Positions 51,927 to 60,306 of a DNA stretch of 64,000 bases are shown piece after piece. The stretch comes from Rhizobium sp. ZPR4 (GTDB taxonomy: Bacteria; Pseudomonadota; Alphaproteobacteria; Rhizobiales; Rhizobiaceae): the NCBI RefSeq assembly GCF_040215725.1, contig NZ_CP157969.1, forward strand, positions 744,001 to 808,000, written 5' to 3'. A program made the position numbers and the translations under genes. A model generated the notes under the pieces. The model had not been told where the DNA came from, ran no database searches, and saw only the letters and a list, made by a program, of their open reading frames with translations. The first letter of the stretch is position 1. Each line of letters starts with the position of its first letter.

Positions 51927-53753
51927 ATGCTTCTGTTTATTCTTGCCTATCTCGGCGGCGTTCTGACGATCGTCAGCCCCTGCATTCTGCCCGTCCTGCC
52001 ATTCGTCTTTGCGCGGGCGGGCCAGCCTTTTCTGCGCAGCACGTTGCCGCTGCTGGTCGGCATGGCGGCGACCTTTGCCGCCGTCGCGACACTTGCCGCC
52101 TTCGGCGGCGGCTGGGCTGTGACAGCCAACGAATATGGACGTTATGCGGCCATGGCGCTGCTTGCGGTTTTCGGCATCATCCTTCTCTTTCCGTCGCTTT
52201 CGGATCGTTTGACGCGGCCTCTCGTCTCGCTTGGCGCACGGTTGTCGCAATCGGCCGATCACGCCAGCCGCAGCGGAGGATCGACGATTGCTGCATCGCT
52301 GCTGCTGGGCGTCGCGACGGGTCTGCTCTGGGCGCCCTGCGCTGGCCCCGTGCTTGGCCTCATCCTGACGGGAGCTGCGCTACAGGGCGCGAGTGTGGGT
52401 ACGACATTGCTTCTGCTTGCCTACGCGCTGGGTGCTGCCACATCGCTTGCACTTGCGCTTCTGATCGGTGGCCGGGTCTATCAGGCGATGAAGCAATCGC
52501 TCGGGATCGGCGAGTGGCTGCGCCGCGGTGTCGGTGTCGCGGTTCTGATTGCCGTCGTTGCAATTGCCATGGGGCTCGATACCGGCCTGTTGACGCAGGC
52601 GTCGCTTGCAAGCACCGCATCGCTTGAACAGAATCTTGTCGACCGTTTCCATGCCCAGGATCCGAACAAACCCTCATCTGTCATCATGAAGAGCGATGGC
52701 GGCGCGATGATGAGTGCAAAGCCGGATGGAGCAGCTGGCGGCGGTTCCATGACGATGGCCATGGCGCAAAAGCCTGCTGCCGCACAGCTGCCGGTCGAAG
52801 GCTCCGTTCCCTCGCTCGACGGCGCAGTGCAATGGCTGAATTCGCAGCCGTTGACGGCGGCCGGCCTGAAGGGCAAGGTCGTGCTCGTCGACTTCTGGAC
52901 CTATTCCTGCATCAATTGCCTGCGTGCCATTCCCTATGTCGAGGCATGGGCGCAGAAGTATAAAGATCAGGGCCTTGTCGTCATCGGCGTGCATGCACCC
53001 GAATTCGCCTTTGAGAAGAACGTCGACAATGTGAAGAAGGCGATCGCAGATCTCGGCATTACCTATCCCGTTGCGATCGACAACAATTATGCGATCTGGC
53101 GCGCCTTCGACAACGAATATTGGCCCGCACACTACTTCATCGACGCGCAGGGGCAGATACGCCACCATCACTTTGGCGAAGGCGATTACGATCAGTCCGA
53201 AAGGGTGATCCAGCAGCTTCTTGCTGAAGCCGGCAAGAGCAATGTCGCGGGCGATATCGTGAACGTAAAGGCGACAGGTGCGGAGGCCGCCTCCAACGAG
53301 GCCGATGTGCAATCGCCGGAAACCTATGTCGGCTATCTGCGTTCGCAGAATTTCGTCGATGATGCCGGTGCCGTAAACGACTCCGCTCACGACTACGTCG
53401 CGGGGATGCCGAAACTCAACGAGTGGGGTCTTGCCGGCAACTGGACCGTCGGCCCGCAGGAGGCGACTTCGAACAGCGCCGATAGCCGGCTCTATTATCG
53501 TTTTCATGCGCGCGATCTGCATCTGGTGCTAGGGCCATCGATGGATGGCAAGCCGGTGCGCTTCCAAGTTACCGTCGATGGCAAGCCGCCGGGCGACAGC
53601 CACGGGGTCGATACCGACGCGAACGGCAATGGCGTGGTGGCGGGGCAAAGGCTCTACCAGCTCGTCCGCGAAAGCGGCCCGATATCGGATCATACCTTCG
53701 AGATCAAATTCCTCGATCCCGGCGCCCAGGCCTATGCCTTCACTTTCGGCTAA
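51927..53753 (+). CDS. DipZ-like fused CcdA-thioredoxin transmembrane electron carrier
   Basis: A 608-residue protein. Residues 1-230 are a CcdA/DsbD-type membrane domain with the redox Cys in SPCILPVLP and WAPCAGPVLG. Residues 290-435 are a TlpA-like thioredoxin with the active site SCINC (FWTYSCINCLRAIPYVEAW). The last 150 residues are a carbohydrate-binding-like domain as in mycobacterial DipZ. It moves reducing power from cytosolic thioredoxin to the periplasm, 18 bp after msrB. Confidence 0.9.
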   Translation: MLLFILAYLGGVLTIVSPCILPVLPFVFARAGQPFLRSTLPLLVGMAATFAAVATLAAFGGGWAVTANEYGRYAAMALLAVFGIILLFPSLSDRLTRPLVSLGARLSQSADHASRSGGSTIAASLLLGVATGLLWAPCAGPVLGLILTGAALQGASVGTTLLLLAYALGAATSLALALLIGGRVYQAMKQSLGIGEWLRRGVGVAVLIAVVAIAMGLDTGLLTQASLASTASLEQNLVDRFHAQDPNKPSSVIMKSDGGAMMSAKPDGAAGGGSMTMAMAQKPAAAQLPVEGSVPSLDGAVQWLNSQPLTAAGLKGKVVLVDFWTYSCINCLRAIPYVEAWAQKYKDQGLVVIGVHAPEFAFEKNVDNVKKAIADLGITYPVAIDNNYAIWRAFDNEYWPAHYFIDAQGQIRHHHFGEGDYDQSERVIQQLLAEAGKSNVAGDIVNVKATGAEAASNEADVQSPETYVGYLRSQNFVDDAGAVNDSAHDYVAGMPKLNEWGLAGNWTVGPQEATSNSADSRLYYRFHARDLHLVLGPSMDGKPVRFQVTVDGKPPGDSHGVDTDANGNGVVAGQRLYQLVRESGPISDHTFEIKFLDPGAQAYAFTFG

Positions 53754-53841
53754 GGAAACGGTCCAGCTTTCGTCGCTCGCCCCTTCGGTCGCTCAGGGCA
53801 AAGAGATTAGGCCGTGATCGATAGGAGGCAGGTCGGCCCCT

Positions 53842-54954
53842 TCAAATGCCGAGATCGAGCTGAGGCTGTGATCTCCTATCGTCGTCCTCTTCGTTCGTCA
53901 GAGACGAAAGCGTGACGCCAAGCAGCCGGATTGGCCTTGTAAACGGGTGGACCGTTGCCAGAAGCGCCGACGCTATATCGAGAACCGCGCCGACGTCGGA
54001 GACCGGAGAGGAGCTTGTCCGACTGCGTGTCGCCTGGGTGAAGTCCGAATATTTGATCTTCACGGTCACCGTCTTGGCGCTGATGCCGCCTGTTTCGCAG
54101 TAGCGCCAGACCTTTTCCGCAAGAGGCCGCAGTTCCGCCGTTGCCGCCTCGAGATCGTCGATATCCTCGGCGAACGTATCCTCTGCGCCAATGGATTTGC
54201 GTACCCGGTCGGGCTTCACCTGGCGCTCGTCGATGCCGCGGGCGATGCCGTAGAAATAAGGGCCAGCCTTTCCGAAATGCTCCTGCAGGAAGGCGAGGGA
54301 CTTCGATTTCAGATCAAGCCCGGTTTCGATTCCGTATTTGCGCATGCGTTCGGCTGTCGCCGGCCCGACGCCATGGAATTTCTTGACGGGAAGTGTCTCG
54401 ACGAAGGCCGACCCATGTTTCGGCGTGATCACTGCCTGGCCGTTGGGCTTGTTCAGGTCGCTTGCCATCTTGGCGAGGAACTTGTTGTAGGAAATGCCGG
54501 CCGAGGCATTGAGCCCGGTGACCTGCTTGATCCTCGTTCGGATCTCCAGCGCGATCTCGGTGGCGATTTCCATGCCCTTGAGGTTCTGGGTAACGTCGAG
54601 ATAGGCTTCGTCAAGCGACAGCGGCTCAATCATCGAAGTATACTCGGCAAAAATCTCGCGGATCTGCTGCGACACCGTCCTGTAGACGTCGAAGCGCGGC
54701 GGCACGAAAATCAGGTCCGGGCATTTCCGTTTGGCCGTGACCGACGGCATAGCCGAGTGAACGCCGAAGGCGCGGGCCTCGTAGCTGGCGGCCGCCACCA
54801 CGCCGCGCGCCGCAGACCCTCCGACCGCAAGCGGCTTGCCGCGCAGTTCGGGATTGTCTCGCTGTTCTACCGACGCATAAAACGCATCCATATCCACATG
54901 GATGATCTTTCTGACGGGGCTTGAGCTCGTATCGTTCATGGCGGTCTCGATCAT
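53842..54954 (-). CDS. dinB: DNA polymerase IV
   Basis: A 370-residue Y-family translesion polymerase. The catalytic motifs are visible: HVDMDAFYASVEQRDNPELR with Asp and Glu ligands, YLDVTQNLKG with the second acidic pair, and the helix-hairpin-helix FHGVGPATAERMRKYGIETG. The little-finger domain ends the protein. ATG 54954 and ATG 54939 are both possible starts. It lacks a C-terminal beta-clamp motif beyond the last residues QPQLDLGI, which resembles QLDLGL-like clamp-binding peptides. Confidence 0.93.
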   Translation of the reverse strand: MIETAMNDTSSSPVRKIIHVDMDAFYASVEQRDNPELRGKPLAVGGSAARGVVAAASYEARAFGVHSAMPSVTAKRKCPDLIFVPPRFDVYRTVSQQIREIFAEYTSMIEPLSLDEAYLDVTQNLKGMEIATEIALEIRTRIKQVTGLNASAGISYNKFLAKMASDLNKPNGQAVITPKHGSAFVETLPVKKFHGVGPATAERMRKYGIETGLDLKSKSLAFLQEHFGKAGPYFYGIARGIDERQVKPDRVRKSIGAEDTFAEDIDDLEAATAELRPLAEKVWRYCETGGISAKTVTVKIKYSDFTQATRSRTSSSPVSDVGAVLDIASALLATVHPFTRPIRLLGVTLSSLTNEEDDDRRSQPQLDLGI

Positions 54955-55169
54955 TACACTGCAGCTTCAGCACGGGCCTTCAATTGCGGGACCTGAAACA
55001 AATGCAGAACATATCATCCTCGATGACGATATCAAACCGGCTCCGTTGCCCTGTTCGGCGAAGCCGGGAGAAATCGCTCCATGCCGGCCATGCCAGCTAT
55101 GCCGCAGACGCCACCTTGAGATGCGGTCGAGGCTTCCTATCTTTTGTCGGTCCCCCAATACGGAGCCTC

Positions 55170-55349
55170 ATGATGGGCCAAATCGCATTCGATCCACTTT
55201 CCGACCTGCATATGGAGATCCTTCCACCCGAGCGAGATGAGGAATCTCGAGCGAACGGCACTGCGTGCCTCTGCTGTCGAAAGGTGCGATCGGCAAGGAA
55301 GATGGATGAAGACGGCTGCGGCATATGTGACGAATGCCTGGCGCCATGA
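55170..55349 (+). CDS. Small Cys-rich (zinc-ribbon-like) protein
   Basis: A 59-residue protein of unknown function. Two C-x2-C pairs, in CLCC and CGICDEC, at the C-terminal end suggest a small zinc ribbon; the N-terminal half is acidic. Its stop overlaps the ATG of the next gene as ATGA, which supports real translation of both. Confidence 0.55.
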   Translation: MMGQIAFDPLSDLHMEILPPERDEESRANGTACLCCRKVRSARKMDEDGCGICDECLAP

Positions 55350-55657
55350 CGAGCAGCGCACCGCAATTGCCGCCCGACGACCTGTCTGAGTTCGAACACG
55401 GGCTTGCGGCGCTGCCCGGCGGCTACATGGAGGGGCATTTTCAGGATCAGCCTTGGGGTGTGACCATCAAACGGTCGGCGGATGGGAAGCGGATCTGGCT
55501 CTATGGTGAAGAGCTTGGCGGGACCGACGTCGTCAGCTTCAATCTCTATGTGCTCTCCGGAGCAAGCCTCACCCTCAAGCCTTGCGAAATGTCCTCATCG
55601 AAGGTCGTGGATTTCGTGCTGGGTTTCAGGCTCGCTCCAACGCTGCGTCCGGCGTAA
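55346..55657 (+). CDS. Small hypothetical protein coupled to the zinc-ribbon gene
   Basis: A 103-residue protein, not recognised. It has mixed alpha/beta composition with Trp-Gly segments (DQPWGVTIKRSADGKRIWLY) and no signal peptide or membrane helix. Its start overlaps the upstream stop. A role with the zinc-ribbon protein is inferred only from this coupling. Confidence 0.55.
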   Translation: MTSSAPQLPPDDLSEFEHGLAALPGGYMEGHFQDQPWGVTIKRSADGKRIWLYGEELGGTDVVSFNLYVLSGASLTLKPCEMSSSKVVDFVLGFRLAPTLRPA

Positions 55658-55698
55658 GCGCGGACGCTTTGCAGTGGCGGGTAACCCCCCGCGCTGCT

Positions 55699-56259
55699 TC
55701 AGCGCGTGGAAAGCGGCGGCGGCGGCGGTTGCGTCGTTGCGCCGGGACCGAGGGAGCGCTGGACCATCACGGTATCGGCCCAGCGGCCGTAACGATAGGC
55801 AACGGCCGGCAGAAGGCCGACGCGGACGAAGCCGAACCGTTCGTGCAAGGCGAGAGAGGCCGCGTTGTCGGCGTCGATATAGCCGATCATCTGCCGGAAG
55901 CCGGCTGCGGCACAGGCGTCGATCAGCCCGCGCATGAGCAGGCTCCCGACGCCCTGGCCGACATGGTCGTGATGCACATAGATCGAGTGCTTGACGGTGT
56001 GGCGATAGGCCGGACGTTTGCGGAACAGCACCACATAGGCGTAGCCCACGACCTTTTCGCCCTCGATCGCAACGACGTGCGGGAAGCGTTTATCCTTTAA
56101 ATTCTTGCGCCGTTCGCGCAGATCGTCGGGTTGCGGCGTGTCGCTATCATCAACCCCGGCCTCGACGCCGCGGTGAATATGGCGGCGATAGATTGCCAAC
56201 ATGGCATCGACGTCGCTCTCCCGGGACGGGCGAACGACGATTGTTTTATCCTGCTTCAT
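55699..56259 (-). CDS. GNAT N-acetyltransferase, phosphinothricin-acetyltransferase type
   Basis: A 186-residue GNAT protein. The acetyl-CoA loop is HVGQGVGSLLMRGL, and VRPSRESDVDAMLAIYRRH plus HERFGFVRVGLL match the Pat/Bar/MnaT group, which acetylates phosphinothricin, methionine sulfoximine or related amino-acid analogues. A proline run (PPPPP) ends the protein. ATG 56259 is used; the TTG two codons earlier is less likely. Confidence 0.82.
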   Translation of the reverse strand: MKQDKTIVVRPSRESDVDAMLAIYRRHIHRGVEAGVDDSDTPQPDDLRERRKNLKDKRFPHVVAIEGEKVVGYAYVVLFRKRPAYRHTVKHSIYVHHDHVGQGVGSLLMRGLIDACAAAGFRQMIGYIDADNAASLALHERFGFVRVGLLPAVAYRYGRWADTVMVQRSLGPGATTQPPPPPLSTR

Positions 56260-56281
56260 GACCAATCCGAATTTTCCAGCC

Positions 56282-56386
56282 TAGAGCTCTTCCGCTTTTC
56301 TTTGAGTCGCGGAAAAGCTCTAACTTATTGTTCCTTTACGCATTCCGGACGGAAAACCGCTCCGTACTTTTCCTGGAAATGCTCTA
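56282..56386. repeat. Rhizobium-type composite intergenic palindrome
   Basis: A 105-bp composite element. TAGAGCTCTTCCGC at 56282-56295 pairs with GCGGAAAAGCTCTA at 56309-56322 (one mismatch), followed by a conserved-looking second part, ATTCCGGACGGAAAACCG and CTGGAAATGCTCTA. I recognise this layout as a very common dispersed element of Rhizobium genomes. Its last bases supply the stop codon of the decarboxylase gene (56384-56386). Confidence 0.7.
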
Positions 56387-58741
56387 TTCCGCGACGACGT
56401 AGGTATAGAGCCGGATCTTGCCGGATGCATCAATCTCGCGATAGAGCCCTTGAATCTCCACCTCGAAGCCGGGGAAGGTGTTGAAGCAGGTTTCAAACAT
56501 CTTGAGATAATCGATCATCGGCTTTGCTTGCTCCGTCAGCCGCTCTCCCGGCACGATGGTCGCGATCCCCGGAGGATAGACGACGAAGGGTGTGGTTGCG
56601 ATACGGCCGGCAATCTCGTCGATCGGCAGATAATCCACATCGTTGCGCACTAGGCAGCGCGCGGCATCATGCGGCGACATGGCGATCGGCGGCAGGTGAT
56701 CGGCGGAGAACTGCTTGGTCTGCAGCGCGCTGACATCGGCCTGACGGAAGAACTTGTGCATTTCCATGCAGAGGTCGCGAAGCCGCACGCCGGCGTAGCG
56801 TCCCGGACGACGTCGATAGAATTCCGGAATTGCCTCCTCCAGGAGCGCGTTGTCGTCATGGAGCTTCTTGAAGGCGACCAGCCCGCTGATCAGGGTGCCG
56901 GCTTTGCTGGCCTCGACGCCAGGAGTGAGGAGGAACAGCAGTGAATTGAGGTCGTTCTTTTCCGCAACTATTCGGTTTTCGCGCAGATATTGCGCGACCA
57001 CGGGTGCCGGAATGCCGTGCTCGGTGTACTTTCCGCTCGCCCGGTCGAAGCCGGGGGTGAGCAGGGTCAGCTTGTTCGGATCGGTCATGGCAAAACCAGG
57101 CTCCATTCCCGAAAAGCCATGCCATGCCGCGCCGGGCGTCAGGTGCCAGAAGGCCGGATTGGTGGCGAGCTGATCGGTGGCGATGCTCTCCCACGCAACG
57201 TCATGCACCGCGCCGGGGCTCGACACATCCGGGATCGCCACACGATCCGGCACGAAAGGCTCGAAGAACCAGCGGCGCTCGGGGCGATGCTCCTTCTCTT
57301 CGAATTCACGGCGCACGGCGCGGATCTTCTTGCGCAGCTCGATGCCGAGGCGGATCGTGTCGTCCCAGAGTACTTCGCCCGAGCGGCCCTTCATCATCTG
57401 CGCGCCGACGTCGAGCGAGGCAAACAGCGGATAGAAAGGCGAGGTCGAGGCGTGCTGCATGAAGCTTTCGTTGAAGCGCCGATGCTCCACGCGGCGCTTC
57501 TGGCCGGTGATGTGCCGGTCCTTCATGTGGATCTGCGAGGCCTGCGAGAAGCTTGCCAGCTGCTTATGGGTGGATTGCGTGGCGATAATGCCAGGCGCAT
57601 CCGGACCGAGGTCCGAAAGACCCATGGCAAAGCGCCCGGCATAAAGCGGGTGAAACTTCATGAAGCCCGCCCACGCCTCGTCGAAGAGGATGTAGTCGCA
57701 CAGATGTCCGATGCGCTTGAGGATCATTTCGGCATTGTGGATCGTGCCGTCATACGTGCACTGCTCGACTACGGCGACACGGAACGGACGAGGCTTCTTG
57801 TAGGCTTCCGGGTCTTTCACCAGCGGATGGGTGCGGATGCGCTCGCGCAGGGCGTCCTCATCCATGGTCGCGAAGTCCATGGGGCCGATCAGCCCATAGA
57901 GGTTGCGTGTGGTCGGCAGATAGATCGGAATGCCGCCCGAGATCATCAGAGCGCCGTGATGGGCGGCCTTGTGGTTGTTGCGGTCGAACAGCACGAGGTC
58001 GCCATCGGTAACGAGCGCCGAGAGCGCGACCTTGTTGGAGGTGGAGGTGCCGTTGAGAACGAAATAGGTCTTTTCGGCGCCAAAAATCTTGGCCGCTTCC
58101 TTCTGGGCGGCCAGCGCAGGTCCCTCGTGGGTCAGGAGGTCGCCGAGATCGAGCACGGAATTATCGAGGTCGTCGCGGAACACCGCTTCGCCGAGATGCT
58201 CCATGAAGACCCGGCCGATGGGGCTGCGGCTATAGAAGATGCCGCCATTGTGTCCGGGGCAAGTCCAGAGGTGGTTGCCTTCCTCGGCATAATCGACGAG
58301 CGCGCCAAAGAATGGCGTCTTCAGCGTCTCGGCATACTGCTTGAGCCGGCTAATGAGGCTTTTCGCGATGAAGGCCGGCGTCTCCTCGGAGAGGAAGACG
58401 TAGCCGTCGATGAAATCGAGCACCTCGACCGGAACATCCTCGAAGCGCTTGCGGCGGATCAGCAGGATGATCGGGAACTCGAGGCCGCGCCGGCGCATCA
58501 GATTGATGAGGGATGCCGTCTTGCCTTCCAGCCCCTTCTTGCCCCAATCGACCAACATGCAGCCGATGGCGGCATCCGTCTGTACGGCGATCTCGGCATC
58601 TTCGAGATTGCGCGCGCGCACCACCTCGAAACCGGAGCGTTCGATTTCCTCGACGATCTGATTGTAGCGGGCGCCTTCCAGATCCTCGCTGTCGAAGGCC
58701 GGCGTTGCGAACAGAAAGTTGAAACGTCTGAAATAATCCAT
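56384..58741 (-). CDS. Large Orn/Lys/Arg decarboxylase
   Basis: A 785-residue PLP-dependent fold type I decarboxylase with the three-part layout of inducible bacterial enzymes. An N-terminal receiver-like wing domain (residues 1-125) is followed by a catalytic core with Lys393 in TQSTHKQLASFSQ, DEAWAGFMKFHP for the pyridoxal phosphate and HNGGIFYSRSP upstream. The C-terminal domain starts near 620. The substrate among ornithine, lysine and arginine cannot be fixed by eye. It follows the purine operon after a 166-bp gap and probably has its own promoter. Confidence 0.9.
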   Translation of the reverse strand: MDYFRRFNFLFATPAFDSEDLEGARYNQIVEEIERSGFEVVRARNLEDAEIAVQTDAAIGCMLVDWGKKGLEGKTASLINLMRRRGLEFPIILLIRRKRFEDVPVEVLDFIDGYVFLSEETPAFIAKSLISRLKQYAETLKTPFFGALVDYAEEGNHLWTCPGHNGGIFYSRSPIGRVFMEHLGEAVFRDDLDNSVLDLGDLLTHEGPALAAQKEAAKIFGAEKTYFVLNGTSTSNKVALSALVTDGDLVLFDRNNHKAAHHGALMISGGIPIYLPTTRNLYGLIGPMDFATMDEDALRERIRTHPLVKDPEAYKKPRPFRVAVVEQCTYDGTIHNAEMILKRIGHLCDYILFDEAWAGFMKFHPLYAGRFAMGLSDLGPDAPGIIATQSTHKQLASFSQASQIHMKDRHITGQKRRVEHRRFNESFMQHASTSPFYPLFASLDVGAQMMKGRSGEVLWDDTIRLGIELRKKIRAVRREFEEKEHRPERRWFFEPFVPDRVAIPDVSSPGAVHDVAWESIATDQLATNPAFWHLTPGAAWHGFSGMEPGFAMTDPNKLTLLTPGFDRASGKYTEHGIPAPVVAQYLRENRIVAEKNDLNSLLFLLTPGVEASKAGTLISGLVAFKKLHDDNALLEEAIPEFYRRRPGRYAGVRLRDLCMEMHKFFRQADVSALQTKQFSADHLPPIAMSPHDAARCLVRNDVDYLPIDEIAGRIATTPFVVYPPGIATIVPGERLTEQAKPMIDYLKMFETCFNTFPGFEVEIQGLYREIDASGKIRLYTYVVAE

Positions 58742-58907
58742 GTCGATACCCGCTCCTGATTTGGCATGAGGTGTCGGCGTATTTCATGACATGGATGTGA
58801 CAGAATAGAGGACGTCCGAAACACGGCCGACGGGCATCGCCAATCGGATCGCCGGTCCGCGGTTTCATGCTGGATGGGTAATGCTGAATCTATGGATCTG
58901 TGGCCGC

Positions 58908-60260
58908 TCAGTGAGCAGCCACGGTCCAGAAATAATAGGCAAGCGGGATGGCAAGAAGATACATGCCGATCGAGACCTGTTTTGCTTCTCCCGACAAGAC
59001 CTTGACGATGATGTAAAACAGCAGTCCTCCAGCGATACCGGTTCCAAAACTGTTGGAGACCAGGGTCAAAAGGACCATCATTAGGGCGGAAAGACCGTCT
59101 GAGAAATTCTCCAGGTCGACGCGCTTCAGCGCGCTGAACATCGACATGCCGACGAGGATCAGAGCCGGTGCGGTGGCAGCGGCCGGGATCATCAGCGCGA
59201 TCGGGGTAAAGAGCAGGGTAAGGGCAAAGAGGCCCGCCGTTGCAAGCGAAGCAAAACCGGTGCGACCGCCGGCTTCCGCGCCGGTGGCGCTCTCGACGAG
59301 CGCCGTGGCGGAGGGAATGCCGAGCAGGGGACTGATGGTGGCGGCGATCGAATCGACGAGGAACGGCTTGCCCAGATCCGCCATGTTGCCCTCTTCGTCG
59401 ACCAGGCCGGCTTTGGCGCCGACGGCGAGCGTCGTGCCCAGGGTCGAGAAGAACTCGGATGCGAAGAAGGCAAAGAGATAGGGGAAATATTCTATCTTCA
59501 GCGCACCGAAGAAATCGAGCCGCAGGCCGATTTCGGAGATGCCGTGCGGCGCTCCGAAGAATGCGGCGGGCACCTTGGTGACGCCGAGCGGAATGCCGAG
59601 CAGCGTGCTGCCCAGAATGGCCCAGAGGATTGGTCCCGGCACCTTGCGCCCGCGCAGAAAGACGGCGAGGAAGATGCCGAAGACGGCAATGATCGCCTGT
59701 CCCGAGTTGAACGAGCCGAGCATGAGCGCGTGGCTCTTGGCGTTGACGTCGACGAGACCGGCATTCTTGAAGCCGAGAAGCGCGATGAACAATCCGATCG
59801 CGGCACCGAGGCCGAGCTTGATCTGGGCCGGAACCATGCGGGCGATGACCTGACGCACGCCGAGCACCGTCAGCAGCACGAAGATGACGCTCGACCAGAA
59901 GGAGATGGCAAGGCCGGTCTGCCAGGGAATGTGCTCCACCGCCGCCATCGTCGGTCCTACTAGTACCGAGCCGCCGATGCCCGGCCCAACCACGAAGGGC
60001 ATATTGGCATAGAGCGCCATGAACAGGGTCGCGCCGATGATGACGAGAATGGTGGCAGTCGTTGCGGCGGCGCGGTCGATGCCACCGGCGGAAAGCAGGG
60101 AAGGGATCACGACAAGAAGATAGGCGGCCGCCAGGAAGGACGTCATGCCGGCGATGATTTCCGTCTTCGTATTGGTCCCGCGCTCGCCCATGCGGAAATA
60201 GGTCTTCCACCGCGGTTCAGACGTGTTACCCGGCTGCCCGACATTCGTATTTGAGGTCAT
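58908..60260 (-). CDS. AzgA/NCS2-type purine permease
   Basis: A 450-residue transporter with about 13 membrane helices. GTNTKTEIIAGMTSFLAAAY and ANMPFVVGPGIGGSVLVGPT are diagnostic of the AzgA-like adenine/hypoxanthine/guanine group. ATALVESATGAEAGGRTGFA is the second family motif. Directly behind adenine deaminase, it is most likely an adenine or hypoxanthine importer. Confidence 0.9.
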   Translation of the reverse strand: MTSNTNVGQPGNTSEPRWKTYFRMGERGTNTKTEIIAGMTSFLAAAYLLVVIPSLLSAGGIDRAAATTATILVIIGATLFMALYANMPFVVGPGIGGSVLVGPTMAAVEHIPWQTGLAISFWSSVIFVLLTVLGVRQVIARMVPAQIKLGLGAAIGLFIALLGFKNAGLVDVNAKSHALMLGSFNSGQAIIAVFGIFLAVFLRGRKVPGPILWAILGSTLLGIPLGVTKVPAAFFGAPHGISEIGLRLDFFGALKIEYFPYLFAFFASEFFSTLGTTLAVGAKAGLVDEEGNMADLGKPFLVDSIAATISPLLGIPSATALVESATGAEAGGRTGFASLATAGLFALTLLFTPIALMIPAAATAPALILVGMSMFSALKRVDLENFSDGLSALMMVLLTLVSNSFGTGIAGGLLFYIIVKVLSGEAKQVSIGMYLLAIPLAYYFWTVAAH

Positions 60261-60306
60261 TGCGTCTATCTCCTAAGTCGGCAAACGCGCCGTGCGGTGG
60301 GTGACC

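Noticed and set aside
56990..58759. 589-codon open frame on the + strand
   Set aside because: Opposite the decarboxylase gene, which has the PLP lysine and full length.
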